This document shows positions 50,571 through 61,166 of a stretch of 64,000 nt of DNA, piece by piece (the first letter of the stretch is position 1; every line of letters begins with the position of its first letter). The stretch is from Proteus faecis. Lineage in GTDB: Bacteria; Pseudomonadota; Gammaproteobacteria; Enterobacterales; Enterobacteriaceae. The notes under the pieces are model-generated. The model saw nothing but the letters and a program-made list of their open reading frames with translations. It made no database searches and had not been told where the DNA came from. The stretch is from contig NZ_PENZ01000034.1 of assembly GCF_003144395.1 (NCBI RefSeq), forward strand, positions 372,001 to 436,000. The letters are read 5' to 3'. The position numbers were made by a program, and so were the translations under genes.

Positions 50571-51455
50571 TTATAACCAACCTTGCTTCTGATGCTGTAT
50601 GCAAATCGGGCACAATTTTGCTTCTGGAGTCCAAGATAAAAAGGCTAAACGACATTTTTCACAATGAGCATCATAATAATGGTAGTGTGTGGGTTCATTA
50701 TTTTTAGCAACTTTTTCATTAATATGAATGGATTTAGGAAAACAAACCACTTCACAACTCATACACCCAGTACAACGTTTTTCATCAAGCGTAAATATAT
50801 TATTTTCAAGTTCAATCGCACCTTCATCACACACTTTGGCGCAGGCAGAACAAAGAATACAACTGTCTTTATCTAACTGAATTTGAAACCAACTGTCTTC
50901 AGGATAAAGTTGTTTTCTTGCATTTAATCCTGTTCTTACTTGATCTTTATTGAGTGGCTTTTCATCTAGTTTTTGACGAAAAAGCATAAAGCGACGCCCA
51001 CTATCAATATCAGTAGGTTCTGTGATAATTAATTGCCAAATAGGCTCTTGTAATGTTTTTAATTGAAGATTTAAGTTTGCTAAAACAGGAAGCCATTTAT
51101 CTACTAAAGGCTGTGCTATCTTCATTCCTCTAATTTGATATTGGCGGTGCCACACTAATAATTCTTCGGTGCTTGCTAATGGTTCATCATGATTAACAAC
51201 AAGGTAATTATCTTGATGTGTTCTTTCGTGAGGTGCGATATTTTCTATCGCATCAACGGGACAGGTAAATAGACAATTACCACATTGAAAACAGAGTTCA
51301 TTGTCTATTTTTACATCTAAATGAGCGAAAGTGATAGCGCCAACAGGACAAACTTTGGAGCAACTATCACATAGGCTTTGTTTGAGGCGTTTTCTCACAC
51401 ATTTATCATTAATAATCGGTTCAGGCGGAAGATCCACCTTAATAAAACGCCTCAT
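50571..51455 (-). CDS. Polyferredoxin, fourth gene of the dms operon
   Basis: 294 residues with four [4Fe-4S]-type Cys clusters: CDSCSKVCPVGAI, CFQCGNCLFTCPVDAI, CILCSACAKVCDEGAI and CTGCMSCEVVCFPKSI. A C-terminal CEKCRLAFLSWTPEAKLCPIC knuckle probably binds zinc or iron. It starts 14 bases after dmsC. It has no signal peptide and is therefore cytoplasmic. It may deliver electrons or assist cofactor assembly of the reductase; standard E. coli dmsABC lacks it. Confidence 0.8.
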   Translation of the reverse strand: MRRFIKVDLPPEPIINDKCVRKRLKQSLCDSCSKVCPVGAITFAHLDVKIDNELCFQCGNCLFTCPVDAIENIAPHERTHQDNYLVVNHDEPLASTEELLVWHRQYQIRGMKIAQPLVDKWLPVLANLNLQLKTLQEPIWQLIITEPTDIDSGRRFMLFRQKLDEKPLNKDQVRTGLNARKQLYPEDSWFQIQLDKDSCILCSACAKVCDEGAIELENNIFTLDEKRCTGCMSCEVVCFPKSIHINEKVAKNNEPTHYHYYDAHCEKCRLAFLSWTPEAKLCPICIQHQKQGWL

Positions 51456-51469
51456 ACATCACTACTCCA

Positions 51470-52342
51470 CTACTTAACAATAAAGAATGCAAAACGATTA
51501 AGAATTTCTGCAATCAGTATTATTGCGCTACTTGCTAACACCATACGCAATCCTGAAGTAAATACAGCATGGCGATATTTCCATACACTGTATCCCATCA
51601 TTAAAATACCAAGAACGGACATAAGCCATGCAGATATTCTTAATCCGAATGTTTCATTATACGCAATGATAGGCGTATGAGGGAACGTTATTGCATCATT
51701 TGTTGAAATGACTACTGACATCCATTCCAAATAAAAAGGCTGTACAACCATACGTAATGTTACAGCAAGGAAAACAACCACTAATGCACTTATTACAATC
51801 CTTTTTGCTAGCTCATCATTCACAAATGCTTTAACACGAAATGCGGTTATTGATAATGCAATAACGGCTCCTACTGTAAATAGTGCACCTATAAACATAA
51901 AATAGGTATTTGCGTGCTGCCATGTCAGCATTGATGTGTTGTAATACAGTGATGCCATACAGAATATATCGATAATGCCAATCAAACCAATCATTGCCAG
52001 TATGGTTTTATTCATATGCCCTTTTATCAAAATAACTAAGGTATAAAGGCATAGTGCGCCAAGATAAACTGCAGCAAATATAATTTCACGACTTAGCCAT
52101 GATGACGATATATGGCGTAATGCATGAAAAGCATTCCATGGGTATCCCATGTGTAAAGTTGATGCTAATAATCCTAAGCAACCTAAAATAGCACTCGTTA
52201 ATAACACCGGGCGCATAGCAACAGTCGCTCTCTGGTTACCAAACTTTTTCTCTAGCCAACAAAAATAAAGTGCGGTAAAAATAGTCACACCCACAGAACT
52301 TTGGACAAATAAAGTAAAAGTAACTAATGGCCATTCACTCAT
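51470..52342 (-). CDS. dmsC: DMSO reductase membrane anchor subunit
   Basis: 290 residues with eight hydrophobic helices, DmsC family. MSEWPLVTFTLFVQSSVGVT is the typical start, and HMGYPWNAFHALRHISSSWLSRE contains the conserved first-loop His. It anchors DmsAB and takes electrons from menaquinol. The start overlaps the dmsB stop (ATGA). Confidence 0.9.
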   Translation of the reverse strand: MSEWPLVTFTLFVQSSVGVTIFTALYFCWLEKKFGNQRATVAMRPVLLTSAILGCLGLLASTLHMGYPWNAFHALRHISSSWLSREIIFAAVYLGALCLYTLVILIKGHMNKTILAMIGLIGIIDIFCMASLYYNTSMLTWQHANTYFMFIGALFTVGAVIALSITAFRVKAFVNDELAKRIVISALVVVFLAVTLRMVVQPFYLEWMSVVISTNDAITFPHTPIIAYNETFGLRISAWLMSVLGILMMGYSVWKYRHAVFTSGLRMVLASSAIILIAEILNRFAFFIVK

Positions 52343-52968
52343 GCTTGAACTCCTCCTTTTTTCGTCGCTCCAGTATGAGGTTTGATAACTAAATTCGGAT
52401 TTGTCATCGTAAAATCTGGTAATCCTTGAACTTGATTCAAATCCCCGTATTTCGCCCTTAGCTCTTTAATTTTGCCAAACTTAATTGCATTTAGCGGACA
52501 GGTATCAACACAAATTGGATTTTTGCCTTCAGCTAACAAATCGATACAAAAATCACATTTTGACATCTGCCCAGTTTCTTCATTCATTTGCGGTGCACCG
52601 TAAGGACATGACCAAGCACAATACCCACAACCTACACATTTAGAAGTGTCAACGCGCACAATGCCATCGCCTTCACGCTTATGCATAGCAGTAGTCGGGC
52701 AGTTTTTCACACAAACAGGTGAATCGCAGTGGTTACAAGATAGAGTTAATGTATAAGCAAAAACATTATTAACTAGACCACCTTGTCCTGTTGGTGCAAA
52801 ACCACCACCTTTTATTTCATAAATACGGCGAAAACGACGCCCTACTTCTAAATTATTTTTGTCTTTACATGCCACTTGACAAGCTTTACAACCAGAGCAA
52901 CGAGAGGAATCAATAAAGAAACCAAGTTGTTCATCACTCACTGGCGCATATTCTTTAAAGTCACTCAT
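52339..52968 (-). CDS. dmsB: DMSO reductase iron-sulfur subunit
   Basis: 209 residues with four ferredoxin-type clusters: CSGCKACQVACKDKN, CNHCDSPVCVKNCP, CVGCGYCAWSCPYGAP and CDFCIDLLAEGKNPICVDTCP. GFFIDSSRCSGCKACQ is typical of DmsB/YnfG. Transfers electrons from DmsC to DmsA. Overlaps both neighbours. Confidence 0.94.
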   Translation of the reverse strand: MSDFKEYAPVSDEQLGFFIDSSRCSGCKACQVACKDKNNLEVGRRFRRIYEIKGGGFAPTGQGGLVNNVFAYTLTLSCNHCDSPVCVKNCPTTAMHKREGDGIVRVDTSKCVGCGYCAWSCPYGAPQMNEETGQMSKCDFCIDLLAEGKNPICVDTCPLNAIKFGKIKELRAKYGDLNQVQGLPDFTMTNPNLVIKPHTGATKKGGVQA

Positions 52969-55355
52969 GCTTTGGTTACCTCAACTAAAACGGTTAAATG
53001 CGAGTTGCCATGTGCTAATGGTGTCATTCGTGTAGATGTTAAAACATTAGGACATCCACCATGATCAACACCATTTTCATCGGGCGTCCACCATGCTCCG
53101 GCTTGCAATCCAACCACACCAGGGATAATACGTTGTGTTACTAATGCAGGGATTTGAGTTATTCCTCTGTCGTTATAAACACGCACCATATCACCATTTT
53201 TGATACCTCTATTTTCAGCATCAATTGGATTTATCCATACTTCTTGACGTTGTACTTCTTGTAACCATGGATTGGCATATTGAGTTGAATTTGCACGATT
53301 TTTCCCTTTCCAAGTTAGCATTTGTAATGGATACGTTGCTGTTAACTTATCTTCAGGGCCTTCAATAGCAGGTACATAATGAGATAGGGCCGGAATATCT
53401 GGATTATTCATGTCATAAAGACGTTTAGAAAAAATCTCAATTTTTCCTGATGGTGTTGGGAATGGATTGTTTTCAAGATCATTGATATTTTTTTCAAAAG
53501 CAATAAACGGTTCATCTTTGAAAAGGTAACGACGTGTTTTTAGCAACTCGTCAAAATTAGGGAAGTCGGGTCTATCTTGGAAACGTTCTTTATTTGTATT
53601 AACAAGATAAGCTATCCACTCTTTTTCACTTCGACCTTCAGTAAACGCCTCTTTCACGCCCATTTTTTCTGCTACGTCTGTTATCCACTCATAATCAGAA
53701 CGGCGTTCAAAAGCAGGCTCAACCACTTTCTCAGATAAAAGGAAATAATTACCCGTTCCCCATGTATTACCAATATTCCAACGTTCTAAAAAACTGGTTT
53801 CAGGTAAAACGAGATCGGCATATTTTGCAGACGGAGAAAGATATAAGTCACTAGCAACAATAAATTCAACTTTTGAATCATCAGCTAATAACTTAGCAGC
53901 CGCATTAACATCTGGGTTTTGGTTAACTAAATAGTTGCCTGCTAAAGAAAAGATCATTTTGATATTGGTATCGAGTTTATCAACACCTAAAAGACCATCT
54001 TCAACACGTATTTGACTTGCATCATCAACCGCTTGCATCCAATTCATAATGGATATTTGGGCTTTAATTGGGTTCTTCCCAATATTAGGACCACGCATAG
54101 ATTGACGATTACCAATACCACCGTAACCAGCAGCCCATGCCCCTTTTTTGCCTACATTTCCAGTGATTGCGGCTAATAGTGTCGAACCTCGAGCGCTACG
54201 TTCACCACATATATGACGTTGAGGTCCCCAACCTTGAATGAGAGCGGCTGGTTTTGTCATGGCATATTCGCGAGCGAGTTGGCGAATAGTATTTGCAGGG
54301 ACTCGAGTGATTTTTTCTGCCCATTCAGGCGTTTTTTCTATTCCATCTTTTTGACCTGTTAAATATGCCACTAAGGACTCATTAGCAGGAACGCCTTCAG
54401 GCATATGCTCTTCATCAAAACCAATAACATATTTGTCAATAAAAGGTTTGTCATGAAGGTTTTCAGTAACAATGACATACATCATTGCATCCATTAAAGC
54501 ATTATCTGTTGTTGGTAAAAGAGGGATCCATTGATCCGCAAGAGACTGCGCTGTATCTGAATAGCGAGGATCGACCACAATAAACTTAGTACCCTTATTT
54601 TTCATTTTCTGAAAATAATGGTTTGTATGACCAAAAATAGTTTCATTAGGGTTATGACCCCATAAAATCACTAATGGTGTATCTTCAAGTGTATCGAGTG
54701 AACTGCCTGTTTTGGATATGCCGTAAGTATAAGGGGTCACTTTGACCGTATTCCCTAAACTAACAGAATGATAATAAGGTAAGTATCCACCAGTTAAATT
54801 GAAAAGTTTCTTCATCATGGTATCACCAGAGAAGATCCCTCCCGTTACAGCGGTATTGACAGTTAAAAAACGACTTGCTGCACCATACTTTTCAGTTAAA
54901 CGCAAAATATTATCTGCAATAAGCGTTGTTGCTTCATCCCATGAAATACGTTCAAATTTACCCTCACCACGCTTGCCCACACGTTTCATTGGGTATTTTA
55001 GCCTGTCAGCGTGATAAGAAAATTTACGATAACCTCTACCACGCACGCACGCTCTCATAATAGGCATCGATTCATCTAATTCATTATCAGGTCTTGTTGT
55101 GATCTGAGTAACAATTCCTTCTTTTATATGGGCTCGTATATCACACTTCCCACCACAGTCAAAAGTACTGCATGTTGCAACAACAGTGGAGGGTTCTCCA
55201 TTTATTTTTGCAATTGGTAAACTTTCATCTACATTAGCTTGTGCATTTCGTGCGAAAAATGGCACTGTCACTAATGCGGCACTTGATTGAACAAAGTGGC
55301 GGCGACTTAACGACATCATCCCTTTGCTTTTCTCATTTTTTTCTATTTTTTTCAT
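52965..55355 (-). CDS. dmsA: DMSO reductase catalytic molybdopterin subunit
   Basis: 796 residues. A Tat signal with SRRHFVQSSAALVTVPFFA gives export of the folded enzyme. An N-terminal CSTFDCGGKCDIRAHI cluster and MRACVRGRGYRKF begin the molybdopterin oxidoreductase fold; ILWGHNPNETIFG and LVLPETSFLERWN follow, and LQAGAWWTPDENGVDHGGCP is near the end. Substrate could be DMSO, another S- or N-oxide or selenate. A class II FNR promoter lies upstream. The start may instead be the internal MMSLSRRHF; the Tat twin Arg is kept either way. Confidence 0.92.
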   Translation of the reverse strand: MKKIEKNEKSKGMMSLSRRHFVQSSAALVTVPFFARNAQANVDESLPIAKINGEPSTVVATCSTFDCGGKCDIRAHIKEGIVTQITTRPDNELDESMPIMRACVRGRGYRKFSYHADRLKYPMKRVGKRGEGKFERISWDEATTLIADNILRLTEKYGAASRFLTVNTAVTGGIFSGDTMMKKLFNLTGGYLPYYHSVSLGNTVKVTPYTYGISKTGSSLDTLEDTPLVILWGHNPNETIFGHTNHYFQKMKNKGTKFIVVDPRYSDTAQSLADQWIPLLPTTDNALMDAMMYVIVTENLHDKPFIDKYVIGFDEEHMPEGVPANESLVAYLTGQKDGIEKTPEWAEKITRVPANTIRQLAREYAMTKPAALIQGWGPQRHICGERSARGSTLLAAITGNVGKKGAWAAGYGGIGNRQSMRGPNIGKNPIKAQISIMNWMQAVDDASQIRVEDGLLGVDKLDTNIKMIFSLAGNYLVNQNPDVNAAAKLLADDSKVEFIVASDLYLSPSAKYADLVLPETSFLERWNIGNTWGTGNYFLLSEKVVEPAFERRSDYEWITDVAEKMGVKEAFTEGRSEKEWIAYLVNTNKERFQDRPDFPNFDELLKTRRYLFKDEPFIAFEKNINDLENNPFPTPSGKIEIFSKRLYDMNNPDIPALSHYVPAIEGPEDKLTATYPLQMLTWKGKNRANSTQYANPWLQEVQRQEVWINPIDAENRGIKNGDMVRVYNDRGITQIPALVTQRIIPGVVGLQAGAWWTPDENGVDHGGCPNVLTSTRMTPLAHGNSHLTVLVEVTKA

Positions 55356-55394
55356 TAGTTTATCATTCTCACATAATAACTTTTATCAGTAAAA

Positions 55395-55435
55395 ATGATA
55401 GGATATAGAGGTAAACCATCATTGATGCACATCAA
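55395..55435 (-). promoter_or_regulatory. FNR-dependent promoter of dmsABC
   Basis: FNR box TTGAT-GCAC-ATCAA (55422-55435), perfect. On the complement a TATCAT -10 element (55395-55400) is centred 31 bases away, the spacing of a class II (-41.5) FNR promoter. The rest of 55436-55887 holds no credible gene. Confidence 0.78.
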
Positions 55436-55887
55436 TACCACTAAAGAGGTAATAGAATGTTTCAATATTCCGCACTTCTTTGCCGATCTCCCACTTTTTA
55501 TAAAGAAAAGCTAACTCAAGGTAGCATTAAGTTGCATCAAAAATACATTAAGTTGTTTTTCCCTGATTTTTTGTTATAAAAATAAAGAGTTATACATAAA
55601 AAAGACAAAGATAAGATAAAGCCGTAAATAAAATGTCAATATAAAGATAGAAAATATTGAAGCGCCTCTTCATTTTTGGCTTTTGGCACGGATAATTTAG
55701 TAATAGCACTATGACTTCGTTAGAAAATCGAATAATATACCAATTGAGTATAGGGTTAGCGCAAATTGTTCTAAATAGACCTTTAAGCAAAACATTGTTT
55801 TTATCAAGATACATGTTTTGTTACATTCAGAATTATTTCCACACGTACCGTTATTCCCCTTACTAATTACTTCAATATGTGTTAAAA

Positions 55888-55901
55888 TTGACGCATATCA
55901 A
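55888..55901 (+). promoter_or_regulatory. FNR box upstream of fnr
   Basis: TTGAC-GCAT-ATCAA, one base from consensus, 27 bp before the fnr start; a place fit for negative autoregulation as in E. coli. Confidence 0.7.
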
Positions 55902-55927
55902 TATTTTTATTTGTAATGAGCAAGCTT

Positions 55928-56686
55928 ATGATCCCAGAAAAACGCGTCGTTCGCCGAATCCAATCTGGCGGTTGTGCAATCCATTGTCAGGATTGCAGTA
56001 TTAGCCAGCTCTGCATCCCGTTTACTTTAAACGAGCATGAGCTTGATCAACTCGATAATATTATCGAGCGTAAAAAGCCCATCCAGAAAGGTCAAACCTT
56101 GTTTAAAGCAGGTGATGAGCTGAAATCACTTTATGCCATACGTTCCGGTACAATTAAAAGTTATACCATTACGGAAGAAGGCGACGAGCAAATAACAGGA
56201 TTTCATCTTGCTGGTGATTTGGTTGGTTTTGACGCCATTATTAATACTGAACACCCAAGTTTCGCACAAGCTTTAGAAACCTCGATGGTTTGTGAAATTC
56301 CATTCGAAACGTTGGATGACCTGTCAGGCAAAATGCCTAACTTACGTCAACAAATGATGCGCCTAATGAGTGGCGAAATCAAAGGTGACCAAGAGATGAT
56401 CTTACTGTTATCGAAAAAGAATGCAGAAGAACGTCTGGCTGCTTTTATTTATAACCTCTCTCGTCGCTTCGCACAGCGTGGTTTTTCGCCTCGTGAATTC
56501 CGTTTAACCATGACTCGTGGTGATATCGGTAATTACTTAGGTTTAACCGTTGAAACGATTAGTCGCTTACTTGGTCGCTTCCAGAAAAGTGGTATGTTAA
56601 GCGTTAAAGGCAAATATATTACTATTGAAGATAGTACACTGTTAAGTGAACTTGCAGGCAAACTTCCTTCATCAGTTGAAGTTTAA
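55928..56686 (+). CDS. fnr: Anaerobic transcription regulator Fnr
   Basis: 252 residues from [20 protein letters not shown] (an upstream ATG at 55916 is also open). Oxygen-sensing [4Fe-4S] ligands are the Cys of [16 protein letters not shown] plus Cys near 122 (TSMVCEIP). A cyclic-nucleotide-binding-type fold precedes the helix-turn-helix [20 protein letters not shown], whose E--SR residues read TTGAT. Neighbour of uspE as in E. coli. Confidence 0.97.
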   Translation: MIPEKRVVRRIQSGGCAIHCQDCSISQLCIPFTLNEHELDQLDNIIERKKPIQKGQTLFKAGDELKSLYAIRSGTIKSYTITEEGDEQITGFHLAGDLVGFDAIINTEHPSFAQALETSMVCEIPFETLDDLSGKMPNLRQQMMRLMSGEIKGDQEMILLLSKKNAEERLAAFIYNLSRRFAQRGFSPREFRLTMTRGDIGNYLGLTVETISRLLGRFQKSGMLSVKGKYITIEDSTLLSELAGKLPSSVEV

Positions 56687-56827
56687 TCTGTTACATTTCA
56701 CACGCTAATTTTATAACGGGGCACACAAATTTGTGTCCCGTTTTCTATTTTGTGCTATTGCATTTTATCTTCTTGGGTTATCTTTAAATTGTAGATGGAT
56801 AAATCCAGCCCTAAAGAGGATATTACA

Positions 56828-57778
56828 ATGGAAAAATATCAAAACCTTCTCGTTGTCATTGATCCTAACCAAGATGACCAACCAGCACTTCGCCGTGCTG
56901 TCTATATCGTTCAGCGTAATGGTGGGCGGATAAAAGCTTTTCTACCTGTTTATGATCTCTCTTATGACATGACAACTCTTTTATCTCCCGATGAACGTAA
57001 TGCCATGCGTAAAGGTGTTATCAGTCAGAAGGCTGCTTGGATCAAACAACAAGCACGCTACTACCTTGAAGCAGGTATAGAGATTGATATAAAAGTCATT
57101 TGGCATAATCGCCCTTATGAAGCCATTATTGAAGAAGTTGTTGCACATCAACATGACTTACTGATTAAAATGGCTCACCAACATGATAAATTAGGCTCGC
57201 TTATTTTTACCCCGCTTGACTGGCAACTACTTAGAAAATGCCCTTGCCCTGTTTGGATGGTCAAAGATAAAGAGTGGCCTGAATACGGTACTATCGTTGT
57301 CGCTGCAAATTTATCAAACGAAGAATCTTATCATGATGCCCTTAATCTAAAATTGATTGAACTCACCACCGATTTATCTCATCGCATACAAAAAGATCCT
57401 GATGTCCATTTACTCAGCGCCTATCCTGTTGCGCCTATTAATATTGCGATTGAGTTACCTGATTTTGATCCAAATCTTTATAATAGTGCACTACGTGGTC
57501 AGCATCTCATTGCAATGAAAGAGTTGCGCCAGAAGTTCTCTATCCCAGAAGAGAAAACACATGTTAAAGAAGGATTGCCAGAGCAAGTGATCCCTCAAGT
57601 TTGTGAAGAATTAAATGCGGGTATTGTCGTACTAGGTATTTTGGGGAGAACTGGCCTATCCGCCGCATTTTTAGGAAATACAGCCGAACAACTTATCGAC
57701 CATATTAAATGTGATTTGTTAGCAATTAAACCGGATGGTTTTACCTGCCCTATTACTGTTGATAGCGATCACGATTAA
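56828..57778 (+). CDS. uspE: Universal stress protein E
   Basis: 316 residues from [20 protein letters not shown] with AGAGGA upstream; same length as E. coli UspE. Two tandem Usp domains; the second ends [22 protein letters not shown], a degenerate nucleotide-binding loop. Cytoplasmic stress protein. Located after fnr as in E. coli. Confidence 0.95.
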   Translation: MEKYQNLLVVIDPNQDDQPALRRAVYIVQRNGGRIKAFLPVYDLSYDMTTLLSPDERNAMRKGVISQKAAWIKQQARYYLEAGIEIDIKVIWHNRPYEAIIEEVVAHQHDLLIKMAHQHDKLGSLIFTPLDWQLLRKCPCPVWMVKDKEWPEYGTIVVAANLSNEESYHDALNLKLIELTTDLSHRIQKDPDVHLLSAYPVAPINIAIELPDFDPNLYNSALRGQHLIAMKELRQKFSIPEEKTHVKEGLPEQVIPQVCEELNAGIVVLGILGRTGLSAAFLGNTAEQLIDHIKCDLLAIKPDGFTCPITVDSDHD

Positions 57779-57797
57779 ACTTATTGCTCTGTATACT

Positions 57798-57829
57798 AAA
57801 AAAGCCAGTCAAAAATTGACTGGCTTTTT
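57798..57829. terminator. Bidirectional terminator between uspE and pntB
   Basis: AAAAAAGCCAGTC / GACTGGCTTTTT stem; loop AAAAATT; T-runs on both strands. Confidence 0.9.
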
Positions 57830-57850
57830 GCTATTCGCTATCTATATCTG

Positions 57851-59239
57851 TTATAGCGCTTTTAAAATTGCATCCACACTGGCTTTAGCATCGCCAAACA
57901 ACATTTGTGTATTCTCTTTAAAGAACAGTGGATTTTGAACACCTGCATAACCCGTATTCATTGAGCGTTTAAACACAATAACATTCTGCGCTTTCCACAC
58001 TTCTAATACTGGCATACCCGCAATTGGGCTATTTGGATCATCTTGTGCAGCTGGGTTTACTGTATCATTAGCACCAATAACCAACACCGTATCAGTGTCG
58101 GGGAAATCATCATTGATTTCATCCATTTCTAATACAACATCATAAGGTACTTTAGCTTCTGCTAATAACACATTCATATGACCCGGTAAACGTCCTGCTA
58201 CTGGGTGAATACCAAAACGCACTTTCACACCACGTTGACGCAATTTTTCAGTAATATCATGTACAGGGTATTGTGCTTGAGCAACCGCCATTCCATAGCC
58301 CGGAGTAATAATAACTGAGGTTGAGTTTTTCAGCATATCAGCCACTTCTTCAGCAGTTGTTTCGCGATACTCACCCATTTCACCGTCTTCTGTTGAAGCT
58401 GAGCCATCAGTACCAAATCCACCTGCTATTACGCTAATAAAAGAACGATTCATCGCCTTACACATAATATAAGAAAGGATAGCACCTGAAGAACCCACTA
58501 ATGCACCTGTTACAATTAACAAGTCATTGCTCAACATAAAGCCTGCTGCCGCGGCTGCCCATCCAGAGTAAGAGTTCAGCATCGAAACAACAACTGGCAT
58601 ATCTGCACCACCAATTGATGCAACTAAATGCCAACCAAATGCCAAGGCAATCACAGTCATTATGATGATTAAGAAAACTTGTAAGCCAACACTGTCAGTT
58701 TTAACAAACCAAACCATCAATAAAAAAGAAACAACCAAAGCTGCAAGGTTTAATTTATGACGATTAGGTAACATCATCGGTTTAGATGACATTTTCCCGC
58801 TTAATTTACCATAAGCGACAATTGAACCAGTGAATGTAACCGCACCAATGAAGATCCCTAAAAAGACTTCTGTTAGGTGGATATTCACCATGACAGGATC
58901 CATTGCTGTATTATGGTCAAGATAACTGTTAAAACCCACTAAAACCGCCGCTAAACCTACAAAACTGTGTAAGATTGCGACTAATTCTGGCATTTGAGTC
59001 ATTTCGACTTTTTTAGCTAAACGGATACCAATAACAGCACCGATTACCATTGCAATAATGATCCAACCCACATTACCAGCATAAGGGCCGAAAATGGTTG
59101 CGAACAATGCAATTGCCATCCCTGCAATACCAAAATAGTTACCTTGTTTAGAGGTTTCATGTTTTGATAAGCCGGCAAGGCTGAAAATAAATAATATCGC
59201 GGCGACAATATATGCCGCTGTAACAACGCCGCTGGACAT
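57851..59239 (-). CDS. pntB: NAD(P) transhydrogenase subunit beta
   Basis: 462 residues. Eight or nine transmembrane helices occupy 1-260, followed by the NADP(H)-binding domain with [16 protein letters not shown] (GxGxxA/V variant) and [18 protein letters not shown]. Couples proton entry to NADPH formation. Twelve bases after pntA. Confidence 0.97.
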   Translation of the reverse strand: MSSGVVTAAYIVAAILFIFSLAGLSKHETSKQGNYFGIAGMAIALFATIFGPYAGNVGWIIIAMVIGAVIGIRLAKKVEMTQMPELVAILHSFVGLAAVLVGFNSYLDHNTAMDPVMVNIHLTEVFLGIFIGAVTFTGSIVAYGKLSGKMSSKPMMLPNRHKLNLAALVVSFLLMVWFVKTDSVGLQVFLIIIMTVIALAFGWHLVASIGGADMPVVVSMLNSYSGWAAAAAGFMLSNDLLIVTGALVGSSGAILSYIMCKAMNRSFISVIAGGFGTDGSASTEDGEMGEYRETTAEEVADMLKNSTSVIITPGYGMAVAQAQYPVHDITEKLRQRGVKVRFGIHPVAGRLPGHMNVLLAEAKVPYDVVLEMDEINDDFPDTDTVLVIGANDTVNPAAQDDPNSPIAGMPVLEVWKAQNVIVFKRSMNTGYAGVQNPLFFKENTQMLFGDAKASVDAILKAL

Positions 59240-59250
59240 AATTGTCTCCC

Positions 59251-60780
59251 TTATCCTTTACGGAACATTTTCAACATACGTTGAGTAACAGTAAATCCAC
59301 CAAAAATATTAATACTCGCAATCAATATTGCGATAAACGAAAATAGGCTAACCCAGCCACCACTACCAATTTGGAGTAAAGCACCAACAACGATAATGCC
59401 TGAGATTGCGTTTGTCACTGACATTAATGGCGTATGCAATGAATGACTTACATTCCAAACAACGTAGTAACCGACAACACAAGAAAGTGCGAATACCGTA
59501 AAGTGAGATAAAAACTCTTTCGGTGCAACATTTGCAAGCCATGCAAACAATAAAAAGGCTATCGCTAATAAACTGTACTTTTTCCAAGGTGAAACTGGTT
59601 TAGCAACGGGTTTCTCTTGTGGTTTTGCAGCAGGAGAGGCTTTAGGCTGTGCAGAAACTTGAATAGGTGGCGCAGGCCATGTTACTTCACCAGCACGAAT
59701 TACCGTCACACCACGAATGACAACATCATCAAAATCAATATTGATATTACCGTCTTTTTCTTTACACAGTAATTTCAATAGATTAACTAAGTTAGTACCA
59801 TAGAGTTGAGATGACTGTGCAGGTAAACGAGCGGCTAAATCAGTGTAACCAATGATTTTTACGCCATGTTCTGTCGTAAAGATTTCATTAGGTACGGTAT
59901 ATTCACAGTTACCACCATTTTGAGCCGCAAGATCGACGACAACACTTCCCGGCTTCATTGAATCAACCATCTCTTTCGTAATTAAACGAGGAGCGGGTTT
60001 TCCTGGAATTAATGCCGTTGTAATGATGATATCAACATCTTTTGCTTGTTCTGCAAATAATGCCATTTCAGCATCAATAAATGCTTTTGACATTACTTTC
60101 GCGTAACCATCACCGCTGCCCGCCTCTTCTTTAAAATCAAGCTCAAGGAATTCAGCGCCCATACTTTGAACTTGCTCTTTAACTTCAGGGCGAGTATCAA
60201 AAGCACGAACAATAGCACCAAGACTACCTGCGGCACCGATAGCGGCAAGGCCTGCAACACCAGCACCAATGACCATCACTTTAGCTGGTGGTACCTTACC
60301 TGCAGCAGTAATTTGTCCGGTAAAGAATCTTCCGAATTCATGGGCAGCTTCTACAACAGCACGGTAACCTGCAATATTTGCCATTGAACTTAACGCATCG
60401 AGAGATTGCGCACGAGAAATACGTGGCACACTATCCATTGCCATAACGTTAATATTCTTTTTAGCTAACTTTTCAAGCAATGCCGCATTTTGAGCTGGCC
60501 AAATAAAACTCACCAGTGTCGCACCATCTTGTAGCAACGCAATTTCATCATCTAGTGGTGCATTTACCTTCAAAATAATGTCTGATTCCCAAACATTTTG
60601 AAGAGCTAGGATCTCAGCACCGGCTTCCTGATAAGCGTTATCTTCAAAGCTTGAGGCAATGCCTGCACCATTTTCAATAGCGACTGTAAATCCTAATTTT
60701 ATGAGTTGAGCCACTGTAGCTGGTGTAGCTGCAACCCTTGTTTCATTAGAAAGTCGCTCTTTGGGTATACCAATTCGCAT
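59251..60780 (-). CDS. pntA: NAD(P) transhydrogenase subunit alpha
   Basis: 509 residues. [20 protein letters not shown] and [20 protein letters not shown] (NAD-binding) form the cytoplasmic domain; a Pro/Lys/Ala linker is at about 370-405 and four transmembrane helices follow. Divergent from ydgH as in E. coli. Confidence 0.97.
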   Translation of the reverse strand: MRIGIPKERLSNETRVAATPATVAQLIKLGFTVAIENGAGIASSFEDNAYQEAGAEILALQNVWESDIILKVNAPLDDEIALLQDGATLVSFIWPAQNAALLEKLAKKNINVMAMDSVPRISRAQSLDALSSMANIAGYRAVVEAAHEFGRFFTGQITAAGKVPPAKVMVIGAGVAGLAAIGAAGSLGAIVRAFDTRPEVKEQVQSMGAEFLELDFKEEAGSGDGYAKVMSKAFIDAEMALFAEQAKDVDIIITTALIPGKPAPRLITKEMVDSMKPGSVVVDLAAQNGGNCEYTVPNEIFTTEHGVKIIGYTDLAARLPAQSSQLYGTNLVNLLKLLCKEKDGNINIDFDDVVIRGVTVIRAGEVTWPAPPIQVSAQPKASPAAKPQEKPVAKPVSPWKKYSLLAIAFLLFAWLANVAPKEFLSHFTVFALSCVVGYYVVWNVSHSLHTPLMSVTNAISGIIVVGALLQIGSGGWVSLFSFIAILIASINIFGGFTVTQRMLKMFRKG

Positions 60781-61166
60781 AATTTCCCCTTCTTATCCAT
60801 AGAGTTCTGTTAAAATTTCCCCGTTAACTTCACATTTATGCAAAAAAAATGTTAAAAATAATAATATGTATGCCATTAATCGGAGTTCTAATAACCTACT
60901 GAAAATAAAACCAATAATCTATATCTGTGTAAAGCTAAAATTGAACTTAATTGGATCATTTTAGTCGAAAAGGCATATTTATGAATTATTCACTATATTC
61001 AGGTAAATATCTGGTAACATATACTGGTCATTTGACTCTGTGGCAATTCGCTAAATAAAATAATGCGACAAATGCTATTATTACATGTAATAATTAATCC
61101 CTATGTGATAAACCACGACGTTCAGCACATGACCAATATTAATTGCGCAAGGCGGAAGGATTTTGT
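60781..61166. promoter_or_regulatory. Divergent promoter region of pntAB and ydgH
   Basis: 386 bp without a gene, AT-rich, holding promoters for both directions; no specific operator recognised. Confidence 0.5.

Noticed and set aside
55590-55814. 74-codon minus-strand frame between dmsA and fnr
   Set aside because: Weak ribosome site, AT-rich random-looking composition and no recognisable features; probably non-coding.
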